Shown: positions 27,870-40,699, counted from the stretch's first letter. The stretch is DNA of 64,000 nt from Cheilinus undulatus (GCF_018320785.1 NC_054870.1:4722933-4786932); one strand, 5' to 3'. Numbers and translations are program-made. The notes: a model not told the origin generated them from the letters alone.

Positions 27870-28350
27870 ATTTATCCAAACTGGCTTTTAAATGGTTAAA
27901 ATCCTGAAAATAATAGAATATTTGGTAGTTATGATCAGGACTTGGGTTGATTGAAAGATTCAAGCCAAAAAATAAATAAAATAAAATAAAATAAAATAAA
28001 ATCAAGAATTATTACAGTTTTATAAGTGGACATTTTTTTCATGAATGCCTTATTAGGAAGTAAAATTTTAAATTTGCCACCTTTAAAATATATGTATGTG
28101 TGTGCGTGTGTGTGTGCGTGTGGGTGTGGGTGGGTGTGGGTGTGGGGGGGGGGGGGGGGGGGGGTATAGCAACCTGTAGTCAAACCGATATTTAAAGAGT
28201 GAGAATCCCAAATATTCAGATATTTGGTAGTTTTGGTGAGGATTGAAGTTTTTGAGAAATACATTTAAAAATGGGAAAAATAATTCATTGTAATTATTTC
28301 AATAAATGTTTTTCACTGTGGACATTTTCGTCCTGAGTAGTTTATAGAAT
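27870..28350 (+). repeat. Two direct copies of the block found inside the 18,788-20,501 element
   Basis: The landmarks AATATTTGGTAGTT (about 27,917) and ATATTTGGTAGTTTTGG (about 28,219) are each followed about 100 bp later by GTGGACATTTT. They match the internal block at 19,790-19,930. A TG/G-run tract at 28,093-28,164 separates the copies. Confidence 0.6.
28093..28164. repeat. (TG)n grading into poly-G
   Basis: TG repeats become TGGG repeats and end in a run of about 20 G. On the + strand this could form G-quadruplex structure. Confidence 0.9.
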
Positions 28351-28682
28351 GGTAAATTTGTACAGAATAAACTTCAATCTAAAAAATTTAAATATGAAAA
28401 TGTACCAAAATAACAGCCTTCATACAAAAACACTGCCTATTGCAGCGACACAGAAATGATTATCTAAAAAAGTTAAATTGTAAAGCTATCAGTCAGAAGT
28501 GTTCAGAGTGATCCCGGAGGATTACAGAAAACAAAGTTTCTCCATCCTACACGAAGATTATAACAGCCTGATAAAAGAGGGGGGGGCTCCACTGATCTGA
28601 TGTCTGTACTTTATCTCCCCCTACCGGTACCCTGTAAGCATTGCATTTGATGTCAATTTCCGTCGCCCAGTGATGATAAATA

Positions 28683-28690
28683 TGACGTCA
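28683..28690. promoter_or_regulatory. Palindromic CRE upstream of sdhaf4
   Basis: TGACGTCA, the full palindromic CREB/ATF site, 109 bp upstream of the sdhaf4 start codon. That is a usual position for functional CREs in TATA-less housekeeping promoters. Motif evidence only. Confidence 0.5.
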
Positions 28691-28798
28691 CTAACAATCG
28701 ACAAACAATAACACGATTGTGTAAGTGTCCAACCGACTGAGCGCACAGAAAAACACCGTTTGTGTTGTTTTATCTGCTTTTTCTGGTCCACTGCAGAC

Positions 28799-28877
28799 AT
28801 GGTTCTTCTGCAGGTGTGTTCTTCAACCAGCAGACGGGTTCTCCTGAATGGTCGAGCTCTAGAGTCGGTATTATCAG
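28799..28877 (+). CDS. sdhaf4: sdhaf4 coding exon 1
   Basis: Encodes 26 residues of the presumed mitochondrial presequence plus one base. The donor is GTCAGT at 28,878. The start codon is the first in-frame ATG, in context GACATGG. Confidence 0.8.
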
Positions 28878-31800
28878 GTCAGTATACTGACTTTAGCCGG
28901 TTAAACTCCATTTGTTTTTCCTGTTTAAAAATTTACATTTTGAATGTTTTAATTTTTGAGACGACAAATAATGTGTTTCTACGTCTTTAGGGTCCTCTGT
29001 GACTCTTATATATAAAGGTATACGGTCATTAAGGTAAGGTTAGCCAAGGTTAAATCAGAGCTTAAAGGTCTTATTATTAAACTAACACCACTCACTGTTT
29101 GGTCACTGACATTTTAAACCCAGTCACATACCAGACCAGTTAAACTGTGTCTGATTCCTTATAAAGATATCTTAGATCCGTGGTTTTTAAGGACCCCATT
29201 TACAACAGATTTCTTCCATTTTTTCATACCACCAAATATTTTCAATGAATACAAGAGAGTTTAAACTTTAGATTAATCCTAAATATAATAAAACAAAGGG
29301 GTGGAACTTACACTTCATAATAGAGATGCACAGTAATATCAGTATGATTTCACTATCTGCAGATTTTAGCCTAATAAAAGTGAATTACTTGAATCGGCAT
29401 ATGAATTTCTGCTGATAGTTACAACACACTGGCAGATGTAAATACTGTCCGTATGTACAAATAAGAGAGTTGAGTTTTAAGCTGGACCAACAGACCTTTA
29501 TTCAGCATCATCCCTTACACTTAAAGTCTGTTTTAAGGACTGAAATTAGTTTATTTGTTCATCTTCAGACTTTAAATTGTGTGTTGTAAGGACTGAAGTT
29601 TTAAGTCTGAACTACATTTAAATATCAGAATTGATATTGCTTTCTGCAAGAAATATTGTGCATCCTTAATAAATAAAAGCACATCATAGACTTTAAGCCA
29701 CATCATTTTTTTGACAGACACATATCTGTGACTGACTAAAAAAGGTTTTACGACCCACTTTTTGGTCCTGAGCCACTAGTTGAGAACCGTAGCCTTAGCT
29801 GCCACTGCTGCCAGTCAATGACAGATCTCTGCAGATATATTCAGAAGATGAGTGTGTGGTGTGTTTGCAGAATTATTGTCAGTGAAGTAATAATAATAAT
29901 AATAATAAACTTTATGTGTACAGCACCTTTAGAAACAGAGGTTTACAAAGTGCTTTGACAACAAGCAGAATCACAGTTACAAAGCAAAACACAAACAGCA
30001 AAACATCACAAGAAAGACAAAACCCCCACAACAGAAGTACCCATGAAAAACTCAGCCAGCAATGTAACTCCAACATCATAAAAACTAGCAGAACATTCTA
30101 AAGACAAAAATGGTGTCAGTTTAGAAAGACATCATAAAAACCCCAATATGAAAGATTCTGTAATAAAAATGAAGACCAAGAATAAAAATAAATAAATAAG
30201 TAAATAAAAACCCAGAATAACCTAGACCAATCCAGGCAACACAGGAACCGACTACATAAAAGAGACCTAAGGACCAGAAATGTAAAAGCATTTAAAATAT
30301 TAGGAAGAGATTGAATGGAATATAAATAAAATGGTAAGAAGGAGAATAAAAACAATTAAAATGTGTAGAGATTAATAAGTCAGCATACGAAATTAAAATT
30401 CTAGACTGTAAAAGATATAAATGATAATCATGATAATGATAATAGTCTGCTAAAACCGACATAGCAGCAAGAAGAGGGGGACACAATAAAAGCGGGGTGG
30501 GGGGCTCTAAAAAGCAAGTAAGAGAGGTGGAGATATTGCATAAGAATCAATAAGCATAAAATACAAAGTCGGGAAGAGCAGATATAGAGGTTTTAAGGTT
30601 AAATTTGACAGTAAAGTAGAAGAACTAGAGAGTAAGAGACATTAGACGACGTCACATAACAGCAAGTCTATAAAAATGAGTTTTAGGAAGTGATTTAAAA
30701 GATGTCACTGATTCAGCATGCCTTATCTCCTCGGGCAGGTCGTTCCAAAGTCGAGGCGCCCTGACAGAGAAGGCCCTGTCACCTTTAGTTTTGAGCCTCG
30801 ACCTTGGAATGACCAGGAGGCCCCTGCCCGAGGATCTAAGGCTGTGGCCTGGCTTGTAGGGGGTTAAAAATAGCTCGGAGCCCGGCCCTTCAGTGCTTTA
30901 AAATTAATTAGTAAAATTTTATAATCAATTCTAAAACTTACAGGGAGCCAGTGTAGGGATGCTGTATTGTTCTTTTTTTTCTATTTTTTAAGATACACAG
31001 AAAATAAATTTCTTTTGCAAATAAAAACATAACTCTTAATGATATTTTTTAAAAAGACATCACATTTTTTTCAGCCCTGTCATGAACTAATGTCACACTT
31101 TTGAAAATGACTTAAACCATAGATTATATGTTGGCAATTGCTGTCAGACATTCTTCTAATCTATGGTTGTCAGTAACATCTCATAATGAAATAGAATGAG
31201 CATTCTGTGTGTTTCCTGAATCCTTTTGAGTATCTCTGAGTATTTCAGGTTTTGAATACTTCAGTTTTTGAGTTTCATGTCCCTGAAGTTCCTAGACGGG
31301 CTAAATAAGAAACAGGCTATCATTTAGGTTTTAAAATTGTGGAGTGATGTTTGAAGAGCTACAGTTACCACAATATTTGTCAGAATTTTACATAATTAGA
31401 CTTGAATGAAAGCTGAGAAGCTCCCCTTTGAACAGATGCCAATTAGGGATGCAACAGTACTCTGTAAAATTTTGAACCGTTTGGTCCGCTCTGCACGGGA
31501 CAATATGCCCTTATGGACTGCGGGTTTTTGGATTTGTAATTCATTTTGCACTGATGCTTCACAGGCAGCATAAGCATCCTGATATAACGCTTCCCAAACA
31601 CAGGACAGTGGAGCAACTGGAAAAGGTAACACCAGCCAAACAACAGCTCAGGATGCTTTTGAACAGGCCTACTGTGCCACTTCAGACAAACACAAAAAAA
31701 TTACCCCTGTAGTGAGAGCATTTATTGCAAAAGTTGCACAATACACCTTTGTGTCCCAGGAACTTCTGTTGCAAGTGAGAGAATTTTCCCCACTGCAAGG

Positions 31801-34291
31801 GACATTGTCTCGCCCTGCTGCAGACAATGTTGACAGGCTTATCTTCTTACAAAAACAAATCTCACAATAGCAGAGGAATAAATAGCTGATTCCAACACTG
31901 GCTAATTGATACTGCACTTAAGATCCTGAATATAGCCTATAGTTAAGAATTCTTATGTTCAATTTTTCAAGGATATAAGTGCACTTTTTCTTTTGAAATT
32001 GTTTACCTCTCTTTTTATACTACTGTATTGTGTATACAACTAGTGAAGACTAAGAGGCACTTTAACATTTAGAAGCTTTTTTTGTTTACATTTTTGTATG
32101 TTTTAATTTTTTTATACATATTTGATACTACTGTATAGTGCACTGATCATCAACTGGCCTACCAGGGGATAAAACGTGGGAAATGGTTTAAATGGGTTAA
32201 AGAATGGCAAAGATAGGGTTTAGGAAGCAAAAAGGGGTGAAAAGTAGCAAAAATGTGTCAAAAAGTGGCAAAAACACAGCAAAAATGGCCTGACAAATTA
32301 GTGAAAAGTTGTTTAAGAGCCGCACACAAAGGGAAATAGTTAGTAGGAAAGTTGCAAAAGGGGGTTAGAGTGCCAAAAATAAGTAAAATGTGGCAAAAAC
32401 TGGTTAAAAGTTGCAACTATTGTTGAAAAATGTAATGAAAATAGGTTAATAAGTGGAAAAAAAAAGAAGAAAAGTGGTAAAAATGGATAAGAGTGGCACA
32501 AAGGGGATAAAACATGCAGGAAAAGTTGTTTAAAGGGGTTAAAGAATGGCAAAAATTGGGTCAAAGAGGCAAAAAATGTGTTAATGCTGGTGTTAATTCA
32601 CAGTTGTGGAGAGTCCATTCTCTGGGATTTTCAGGGGTCTAGCCAGTTCTGTTGTCAGCCCTGTCTCCTTGTGACCTGCTGCATTATAACTGGGATTGAT
32701 TCACTATAATGACTAAAAATGTCCCGCATTTTTAAAGAAAATCCAAATACTACTACAATAACATGTTACCCAGTCCACAACATTTGTTTATTTTTTGTGT
32801 ATTTGAAAGCCCGGCCCCCAGAGTTTCTGTCCAGACTAAATCTGGCCCTTGTGCAAAGGTACTTGCTGACCCCTGGTATAGTGTATACAAGTAGTCACAG
32901 AATAGGAGACAGTTTTCTATTTGAAAGAGTTTTGTTTAATAACTGTTAACTTGAAAGAAAAGTGTTATATTATTTAGTACACTAGTGATCCTGGAATTTG
33001 TTTACTGTGAAATGCAGTTCTTACTGACAAGCAAAATACAGAGATACTTTCCGGAGGAAAAAAATAGTTTGTTTTTTTTTTTTACGCACAAAACACGTAC
33101 CGAAACCATGGCCCAAAAACTGCGGTACGGACCGTACCATGGGTTACCTGTACCGTTGCACCCCTAATGCCAATCACAGTAGTATAAACTTTGAAAAGGG
33201 TCCTGTCCATGAGCCTAAGTGGGATGTGCATCAGCCTTTAGAATTAGAATTAAATTACTAAAGGGGCCAGTTCATTTCATGAGCTGGTTTCTGTGACTCA
33301 GCTGCCACTCTGGAAGTCTGTCACACTAAAACATCACCCACAGACAAGGACAACATTTTTCCACTTTGAGTGGTAGTGAAATAACACCTGGGCCATGGTC
33401 TAATCATGGATCTCCTGCCTTGTAGAAGTCTGTATTGCTGCCTTTTTATTCATGAATCCTGGTTGCTCTTGTGTTCCTTTGTGTCTTCAGGATGTTCACG
33501 GGCAGCCAGCGGAGCGGCAACCAGCAAAGAGCCACTGAAGAAAGCTAAAACCCCACAGGGTCGATTCGACAGCCCTGAGGAGAAACAGAAAGATGTTCTA
33601 GAAAGTATGATATCTTTCTGTGTTGTCTGCATGGTTCTGTTACACAGGTGTACCGTACTTGAATGAATTGTTACTTTAGTGATGCTCTAATTCATAAGAT
33701 AGTAGCTGCATGGGCTGGAGAAGTTCCAGAAACTTCCTCCAGACACAAGCTGATCAGTAGATACTAACTTTATATTTCCAATGACTGAACTTCATGCTGA
33801 AAATACTGAGAAATGTCTGCATTATTAACCCTACATTATAAGCCTGCCCATATTGGCTCAAGGACTGAATTCTTTTGGTTAATAAACATGTCTTGCATAG
33901 ATACGGAAGAGTATTAGGGCCACTGAAAAAAAAAAAATGGAGACAAATTTTTTTTTTTCTGACTTTAATCTCAGAATTCTGACTTTTTTCTCACAAGTGA
34001 AAAAAAAAATGTTCGTCTCAAATTTTTTTTTTTTTCAGTGGCCCCAATACTCTTCCGTACATAGAATTCACTACAGCAGTTGTTCTTTAGATTAGAACAG
34101 CCAGCTCATAGTTTTTAGTTGTTAAATTTTTTGCTACATCTATATCTTGTAAACTGAAATGCTGTTCTGTTGTCCCTCCAGAATTCCCGGATGATGTAAA
34201 CCCCATAACCAAAGAGAAAGGGGGTCCTCGGGGCCCAGAGCCAACCCGCTATGGAGACTGGGAGAGAAAGGGCCGCTGTGTTGACTTTTAG
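28799..34291 (+). CDS. sdhaf4: Succinate dehydrogenase assembly factor 4
   Basis: Small mitochondrial matrix chaperone of complex II assembly. In the known family it binds the flavinated SDHA subunit and promotes its pairing with SDHB. The exons 28799-28877, 33491-33604 and 34182-34291 join to 303 nt and 100 aa with consistent phases and GT-AG introns. The N-terminus (about residues 1-35) is rich in Arg, Ser, Leu and Ala with no acids apart from one Glu, as in a matrix-targeting sequence. The conserved C-terminus is clear: PEGRFD-like [41 protein letters not shown] and a terminal CVDF. Length is close to the human protein. Intron 1 (4.6 kb) contains nested hAT-type elements, and intron 2 contains a foldback element. 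A palindromic CRE lies upstream, and AATAAA follows at 34,653. Confidence 0.95.
29320..29680 (+). repeat. Dispersed repeat related to 7,530-7,950
   Basis: Begins AGAGATGCACAGTAATATCA and ends near AATATTGTGCATCC, so the ends are imperfect inverted repeats. Colinear with 7,530-7,950. It lies inside a larger decayed unit whose ends (GGTTTTTAAGGACCCC near 29,182; GTTGAGAACCGTAG near 29,779) resemble hAT termini. Confidence 0.5.
29887..30990. repeat. Teleost dispersed repeat block in sdhaf4 intron 1
   Basis: Starts with an (ATA)n tract and AAACTTTATGTGTACAGCAC, then CAAAGTGCTTTGACA. From about 30,700 there is a block around TCGTTCCAAAGTCGAGGCGC and GAGAAGGCCCTGTC that I recognise as recurrent in fish genomes. 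No intact ORF; family not assigned. A relative of the start is at 36,415-36,560. Confidence 0.5.
31700..31870 (+). pseudogene. hAT transposase C-terminal (dimerisation) fragment
   Basis: Across two + strand frames the DNA encodes [12 protein letters not shown] followed by TARDIVS, then, after a shift near the CTCGCC stretch, [11 protein letters not shown]. The SERxF...NVxxLIFLxK pattern is the hallmark of the hAT C-terminal dimerisation region. The rest of the enzyme is missing or unrecognisable, so the element cannot move itself. Confidence 0.75.
32141..32875. mobile_element. hAT-type element nested in the 31,444-33,166 element
   Basis: Exact flanking duplication GTATAGTG (32,133-32,140 and 32,876-32,883). 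Ends are CACTGATCATCAACTGG and, complemented, CAGGGGTCAGCAAGTACC. The interior is degenerate GGCAAAAA blocks, related in inverse orientation to 9,094-10,030. It is younger than its host element. Confidence 0.88.
33491..33604 (+). CDS. sdhaf4: sdhaf4 coding exon 2
   Basis: Acceptor TCTTCAG at 33,484-33,490. Encodes the linker and [10 protein letters not shown]. It ends GAA A, with donor GTATGA at 33,605. Confidence 0.93.
33902..34059. mobile_element. 158-bp foldback element in sdhaf4 intron 2
   Basis: The outer arms TACGGAAGAGTATTAGGGCC and GGCCCCAATACTCTTCCGTA are near-perfect inverted repeats, extended inward by CACTG plus A-run against T-run plus CAGTG. It is flanked by CATAGA (33,896-33,901 and 34,060-34,065), a 6-bp direct repeat that looks like a target duplication. 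No coding content. Confidence 0.85.
34182..34291 (+). CDS. sdhaf4: sdhaf4 coding exon 3
   Basis: Acceptor CTCCAG at 34,176-34,181. Encodes the most conserved part of the family, from KFPDDVNP to the terminal Asp-Phe, then TAG at 34,289-34,291. Confidence 0.97.
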
Positions 34292-34652
34292 TTCGTTGTC
34301 GGTGAAGAGCCATTATTTAGTCACTGATTGTTCTTGTTCAATCTTAGTTTCTGATTACAAAGTGAGAATAAGACAAAGATCCATTCTGTGTTTCTGGCTT
34401 CACTTACAGAGAACAGAGGCAGTTATAAGCATCATTTGGTGGTATAACCATCTCTATTCACACAGTTTAACTGAAGTTTATCTTGGCTCTCATCTTGCCA
34501 GTGTTGACATTGTAAACAAGACCATTTAAACGATCACAGAAACACGTGGATGGTTTGCACATGATGATGTTCGGTTGCATGTGAGAGTGAGATTCTGAGA
34601 GCTGGTCCTGTAGATCTTCTGTGTTTGGTTCATGAGTATGAATGATAAAGTT

Positions 34653-34658
34653 AATAAA
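34653..34658 (+). terminator. sdhaf4: sdhaf4 polyadenylation signal
   Basis: AATAAA about 360 bp after the sdhaf4 stop codon. It is the first canonical signal I see downstream. Confidence 0.65.
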
Positions 34659-34929
34659 AGGAGGGATTATTGTATGTTCATGACCTTTGAGCGATGTTTG
34701 ATCATTTCTTTAATGTCTTAAATTGATGTTAAACATGAAAAGAAGGATAAGGGACATATAGAAAATAATATTAAAATAGGAAGCATAGCATAATACAAGG
34801 ATGTCAAACACTTAGGATATAGTTACAATGTCAGAACAATAGTGAGGGAAAAGAAGACACTGATTTAATCCTAACCCTTATAAATCATTAATCCAACCTC
34901 AACAACGGATGTTTTTAGAACTTATCTGA

Positions 34930-35090
34930 ACGTCAGTCATCATGAGTCAGTCTGATGAAGTGCAGTTATGCTTGAAACTTTGGTGCAATATATAACCTGG
35001 ACTTTTGGAGCTCTGCAGTGTGTGAGATGTTTTTCTCTTCACCTCATGTTAGACTTTTCAGCTCAGCACCAGCCCACTTTGGTTTGGATG
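34930..35090 (+). repeat. Penelope-like element 3' tail fragment
   Basis: Contains CAGTCTGATGAAGTGC, CTTGAAACTTTGGTGCAATA, TTTTGGAGCTCTGCAGTGTG and CAGCCCACTTTGGTTTGG in the order found at 48,355-48,535, the 3' end of the Penelope-like element described below. Confidence 0.6.
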
Positions 35091-35099
35091 AGTGTTTAA

Positions 35100-35940
35100 G
35101 AAGTCAACTACATCAAACATAAATCTGTTTTGATATTTTTACATGAAACTGATATTACTATGCTGCTTTCCACATTTATGTGTGAGAAAGAAAATGTGGA
35201 AGACAAGTGTGGGAAATAGGGTAATGTGGGCAACTTGTGGACAGCAGAGTTGTAGCATACAGAGGGGCAATATTCCAAAGACTGGAGGGAAGTCCTGCCA
35301 CCAGAAGTTTTCAGTGCCACCAAACATTCAGGATCTCACACTGGTCCAGGAATCCAGAGGTTCACAGACTAAAGGCTCCAGAGTAAAACTCTACAGAGTT
35401 CTCGTGCACCTTCCTTTTGGATTTTGGACAGATGTATGATTTCTGTATACTTTCATTTGGTCTTTCTACTCCTGCTCTCTTTCACAGTTGTTGTAACCAC
35501 AACAACATTAAGATAATAAAAGAGCATCAAATCATCAAAAATGAATCAATAAGACAGAAAATAACACCCCCCCCCCCCCCCCCCCCAACACACTAACACA
35601 CTGCTGTGCTGCAGGGATCCCCTGTCTGCTACAGCGGTACTACAAATTTGCAAGGGAATAGGGAGATATTTACTATTTAACTCTCAGTTTTTTTCAGTCT
35701 GGCTGGGTAATGCTCTTGTGTTTTTATTAATTGTTGGAGGGTCCTGAGAGTAGAACTAGGGGTGGAAAGGTAAAAAGTATTTAGGAACGCATTTGGCTTC
35801 AGCTGACCTTCAAAAGTCTGTCCAACCTGGACCAACAAGAGAAGGCAATGCAAAGGAAAAAGTACTGGTCTATAAATCTACTCAAGTAAAAGAAGAAAGT
35901 ATTTAAAGTTTACTTCAGTTAAAGAGTACTGAGTAGTTGC
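35100..35940. other. Intergenic, no gene seen apart from a C-run
   Basis: Overlapping short open frames on both strands (35,108-35,439) show no domain. A 20-base pure C-run lies at 35,567-35,586. Confidence 0.45.
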
Positions 35941-36368
35941 TAGGGCTGAACAATATAGGAAAATAACCTGAGATTTTTTTTTTTTTCCCAAAATTGCATT
36001 GATGGTTTTACCTGCAGTTATTTAAGTCCCTCATCTTATGTATTTTTCAACAAACAGAAGCTTTAAATCATTCTATATTATAACCAAAACTGTATTAGAT
36101 TGATAAAACATGAACTGTTCTTTCCCATAGGCCAGGCTTTTAAGTAAGGATGACATAACATGATGCATGAATCAGAACACGTCTTTATTTATCTCCTTCA
36201 ATCACAGTAGTCTGTTTTTAACTCAATTGTTTAGTTGAAAAATTTGTTGCAATCATCATTAAATTTAGGGCGAAACAATCTGAAAAAACATCTAAATGCA
36301 ATTATTTTTACTCATATTGCAGATGCATTGTGAATTTTTGTGTTGAAGGGAATGTATGGAAGCCCTAA
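35941..36368. mobile_element. Decayed inverted-repeat element (TAGGGCTGAAC)
   Basis: Begins TAGGGCTGAACAATATAGG and ends GGAAGCCCTA, resembling a common fish hAT-type MITE. No target duplication is found, so the boundaries are approximate. Confidence 0.4.
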
Positions 36369-36414
36369 CGGGCCGTATACTCACATATATTATTTACTCT
36401 GTTGTCCCGTGATA

Positions 36415-36560
36415 GAAGTCAAGTCAAGTTTATTTATATAGCACATTTAAAAACAGCACAAGCTGACTAAGGTGCTTTACAGATAGAGGCAAGATACAGA
36501 TAGCAATATTCAAAACAGCAGAGAACAATAGACAATACATAAAGAGTGAAGAGACGTTAA
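36415..36560 (+). repeat. Dispersed repeat, AAGTTTATTTATATAGCAC type
   Basis: Contains AAGTTTATTTATATAGCAC and GGTGCTTTACAGATAGAGG, a motif pair frequent in teleost intergenic DNA. Related to the start of 29,887-30,990. Confidence 0.5.
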
Positions 36561-36594
36561 AATCGGGAATGTTTGTTTAAAAGAAAAAGGGATA

Positions 36595-38195
<1,601 letters not shown>

Positions 38196-38209
38196 TAATC
38201 AACTCTTCA

Positions 38210-38800
38210 TATTTACAACATTTGTGTATCTCAAGGCAGTGCTACAAGAAGTACCCTAGATCTTGAAAATATAAAAACAGCACAGAAACTTCAGAAGTAT
38301 GTACAGTAACTATCATTAGTGAAAAAAATCATGTACAATCTCACCTTTTAAAAAGGGTTTTATGTGTTTAAATGAAGTGTTTAACACTAAGGATATGTTT
38401 CTGTTATTTAAGTCATACTATTTATGTAGCACATTTCATAGACATGAAACACAATATTGTTGAACAATTACACTCTATATTAGAGAACAACAATGAGTTC
38501 TGACTTGCTTTTTAGTCTTTCTTCATATTTATTTTCAGTTAGGAAGCTGTTGTTTGTTGTATGTTAATGAAGTTCAGAAGCTACTTTATGTGTAAAATGC
38601 AAACTAATGAAGGTCTAGAAGTGAAAAGTCACAAACATTTGATCTTTTTTGTTTTCAAGTTAGACAGTGTGACCAAATTATAAGTCTGGGAAATATTAAT
38701 GGTTCAACATTTGAGGAAACATCCTGTTTTGTCAAGATAATCAGTTTCCTGTATGCTACAGTATCTATGACACAGGTATGTGGCCTCTCAAATCAAGTGG
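38210..38800. other. No feature seen
   Basis: AT-rich spacer between the Tc1 element and the minus-strand transposase remnant. Confidence 0.4.
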
Positions 38801-39560
38801 TCCCTAAAAGTTGGTCCACAGCTGGGTGACTGTTCCAGGCAGAGTCAGAGGAATGGTAGTGTCCCATTGGGGAACTCTTTGACTCTTCTGATCGCCCTCT
38901 CAACGAGAATTTGAAGCTGAGCTTTGGCTTGGGTTTTCAGAGCATCCTCTCTGCTGAACTGTGCTGTGGTTTTTAAGGGGGGTATGATCAGCACTACCCC
39001 ATGGTCAGCCAGCATCTTCTCAGTGGTGAATCCCTTGTTTGCCACGCAGCCATCACCTGGCTCCAGTAAGTCAAGAATTCCACACCTTTCAGTGAGCTCT
39101 CGATCTGAGCTTGAGCCGGTGTAGAGACTCGACACAAAAGTCACAGCACCACATGGGGAGATCCCAATCAGCCCCTTGAAGGTCGTGGTGTTTTTGTAGC
39201 TGGAGAAGACTTAAGACTGGAGAGTGAGAGATGAGGGGCTCTGGCACCGCCCCTTTGTACAGTCAATGATCACCCTCACTTCTGGACAGTACTGCCTAAA
39301 TTTGAGTGGCATGGTGGACATGACTTGATCCCTGCTCATTCAGATGGGAAGGGAGCCAAGAAGCAGGTAGAGGTAGTTGGCCCATTCTACAACAACTCTG
39401 CAGACGGTGGATATACTGACCTGAAATATCTCAGCTAACACTTTCTCTTTCAGGCCTGCAGAAACACGACAGCAGTACAGGAAAAATTCATCAATTAACT
39501 GCAACCAGCACTGTGAGCTGGGGGAATTGGGATCAGATATTTTCTCTGTGCTTTTGACTA
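38800..39560 (-). pseudogene. DDE_Tnp_4 (Harbinger/ISL2EU-like) transposase fragment
   Basis: On the minus strand, from right to left: VEWANYLYLLLGSLPI and IIDCTKGRCQSPSSLTLQS (first catalytic D), then GLIGISPCGAVTFVSSLYTG, a DKGF-like NKGFTTEKMLADHGV, and a C-terminal VERAIRRVKEF. The arrangement matches DDE_Tnp_4 enzymes. The normal second catalytic D is replaced by N in VANKGF. Frame changes at about 38,870 and in-frame stops upstream break it. The longest intact piece is 38,845-39,144. Confidence 0.75.
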
Positions 39561-39837
39561 ATAAACAAGCAGAGATGCTGATGGTTGAATAGCTTCCCAG
39601 AATGCCTGGAAAACCTCTTGTGAAGGAAATCTTGTGTAGAAGTGGATGTCTTCATCAGAGACACAAAACTGTTGGAAAAGCAACTGGTCCAGTCTCAGTA
39701 GTTTAAAGAGGGGGTATTGTGCCTTTTTTCAAGGCTTCACACCATCTCTCTGATACCCATGTAGTAGCTTCACATGGTTTACAGCTCAAAAAAACTCCTC
39801 GTTTCTCACACTGGCGCCCTGATAAACCCTTATTTTA

Positions 39838-39950
39838 GACACAAAGACACCCCCACACTCACACACAAAGACTCAGAGACACAAAGACAAGCACACACAC
39901 ACCCCCCAAGACTTAGAGACACAAAGACACGCACACACACACACAAGCAT
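39838..39950 (+). repeat. CA-rich degenerate minisatellite
   Basis: Repeats of AGAGACACAAAGACA with CACACACA runs. It lies between two divergently oriented transposase fragments. Confidence 0.8.
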
Positions 39951-39997
39951 GTCATGACGATTTTGAAATACCACTAATTAAACCCCCCCCCACCCCG

Positions 39998-40692
39998 AAA
40001 CTGCTGCTGATAGATGAACTCTTCCTCTTCCTGACATACCTGTCCACCGGCTGTACCCAAAGGGAGCTAGGCCATAGATTTAACATCCACAGAGCAACAG
40101 TCAGCCGAATTATGTCTGTACATGGATGTCTCCTGTAGCTGTGAAGGCCAGTCTTCCACGAGACTTTCATGGCATCTACAGCGATATGCAAGTAGTCCTT
40201 GACTGCACAGAGCTACGGTGTCAAACTCCTTCATCCCTGCTCTATCAGAGTGAAGTCTTCTCCAACTTCAAGGTGATGGTGGGAATGTCCCCTCATGGAG
40301 CCCTGACTTTTGTGTCGGTACTCTTTGAGGATTCCATGAGCGACGAGGAGGCGTTTTTTGTTCAGTCATTGATTACATCACTCTTAACACCTGACATGGC
40401 CATCATGGTTGATAAGGGCTTCTTGGTGGATGATCTTGTACCTGGGACTGTTCATCGTCCTGCCTTCCTCTCCAAGAGGACACAAATGCTGGAGGTGGAT
40501 GATCTGAGGACGCAGTCCATTGCTCGTTTGAGAGTGCACGTCGAGAGGATGATCCAAAGAGTTAAAGAAAATAAACTCTTTGATACCACTATCCCTCTCT
40601 CCATCTCAGGGAGCATAAACAAGCTCTTCACAGTCGCATGTCTCCTCTCAAATTACCAAAATGGACCTCTTGTCCAGAAATGGAGATATTAA
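39998..40692 (+). pseudogene. ISL2EU/Harbinger-type DDE_Tnp_4 transposase
   Basis: The helix-turn-helix part reads from about 39,998 (KLLLIDELFLFLTYLSTG, then QRELGHRFNIHRATVSRIM). One frame shift near 40,125 leads into the catalytic ORF at 40,126-40,692. That ORF has VVLDCTELRC (first D), NFKVMVGMSPHGALTFVS, MVDKGF (second D) and RLRVHVERMIQRVKE (E of the triad), and closes with TAA. Only the N-terminal THAP-like part is not seen. It converges on the minus-strand YqaJ gene. That pairing of genes is what ISL2EU elements carry, so I infer one element. Confidence 0.75.
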
Positions 40693-40699
40693 GTTTGAC

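Larger units (their letters stand above)
31444..33166 (+). mobile_element. hAT transposon remnant with perfect 8-bp target duplication
   Basis: Termini TAGGGATGCAACAGTAC and the complement of TAGGGGTGCAACGGTAC, flanked by ATGCCAAT at 31,436-31,443 and 33,167-33,174. It contains a broken transposase C-terminus (31,700-31,870) and is itself interrupted by another hAT-type element at 32,141-32,875. It lies in sdhaf4 intron 1. Confidence 0.92.
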
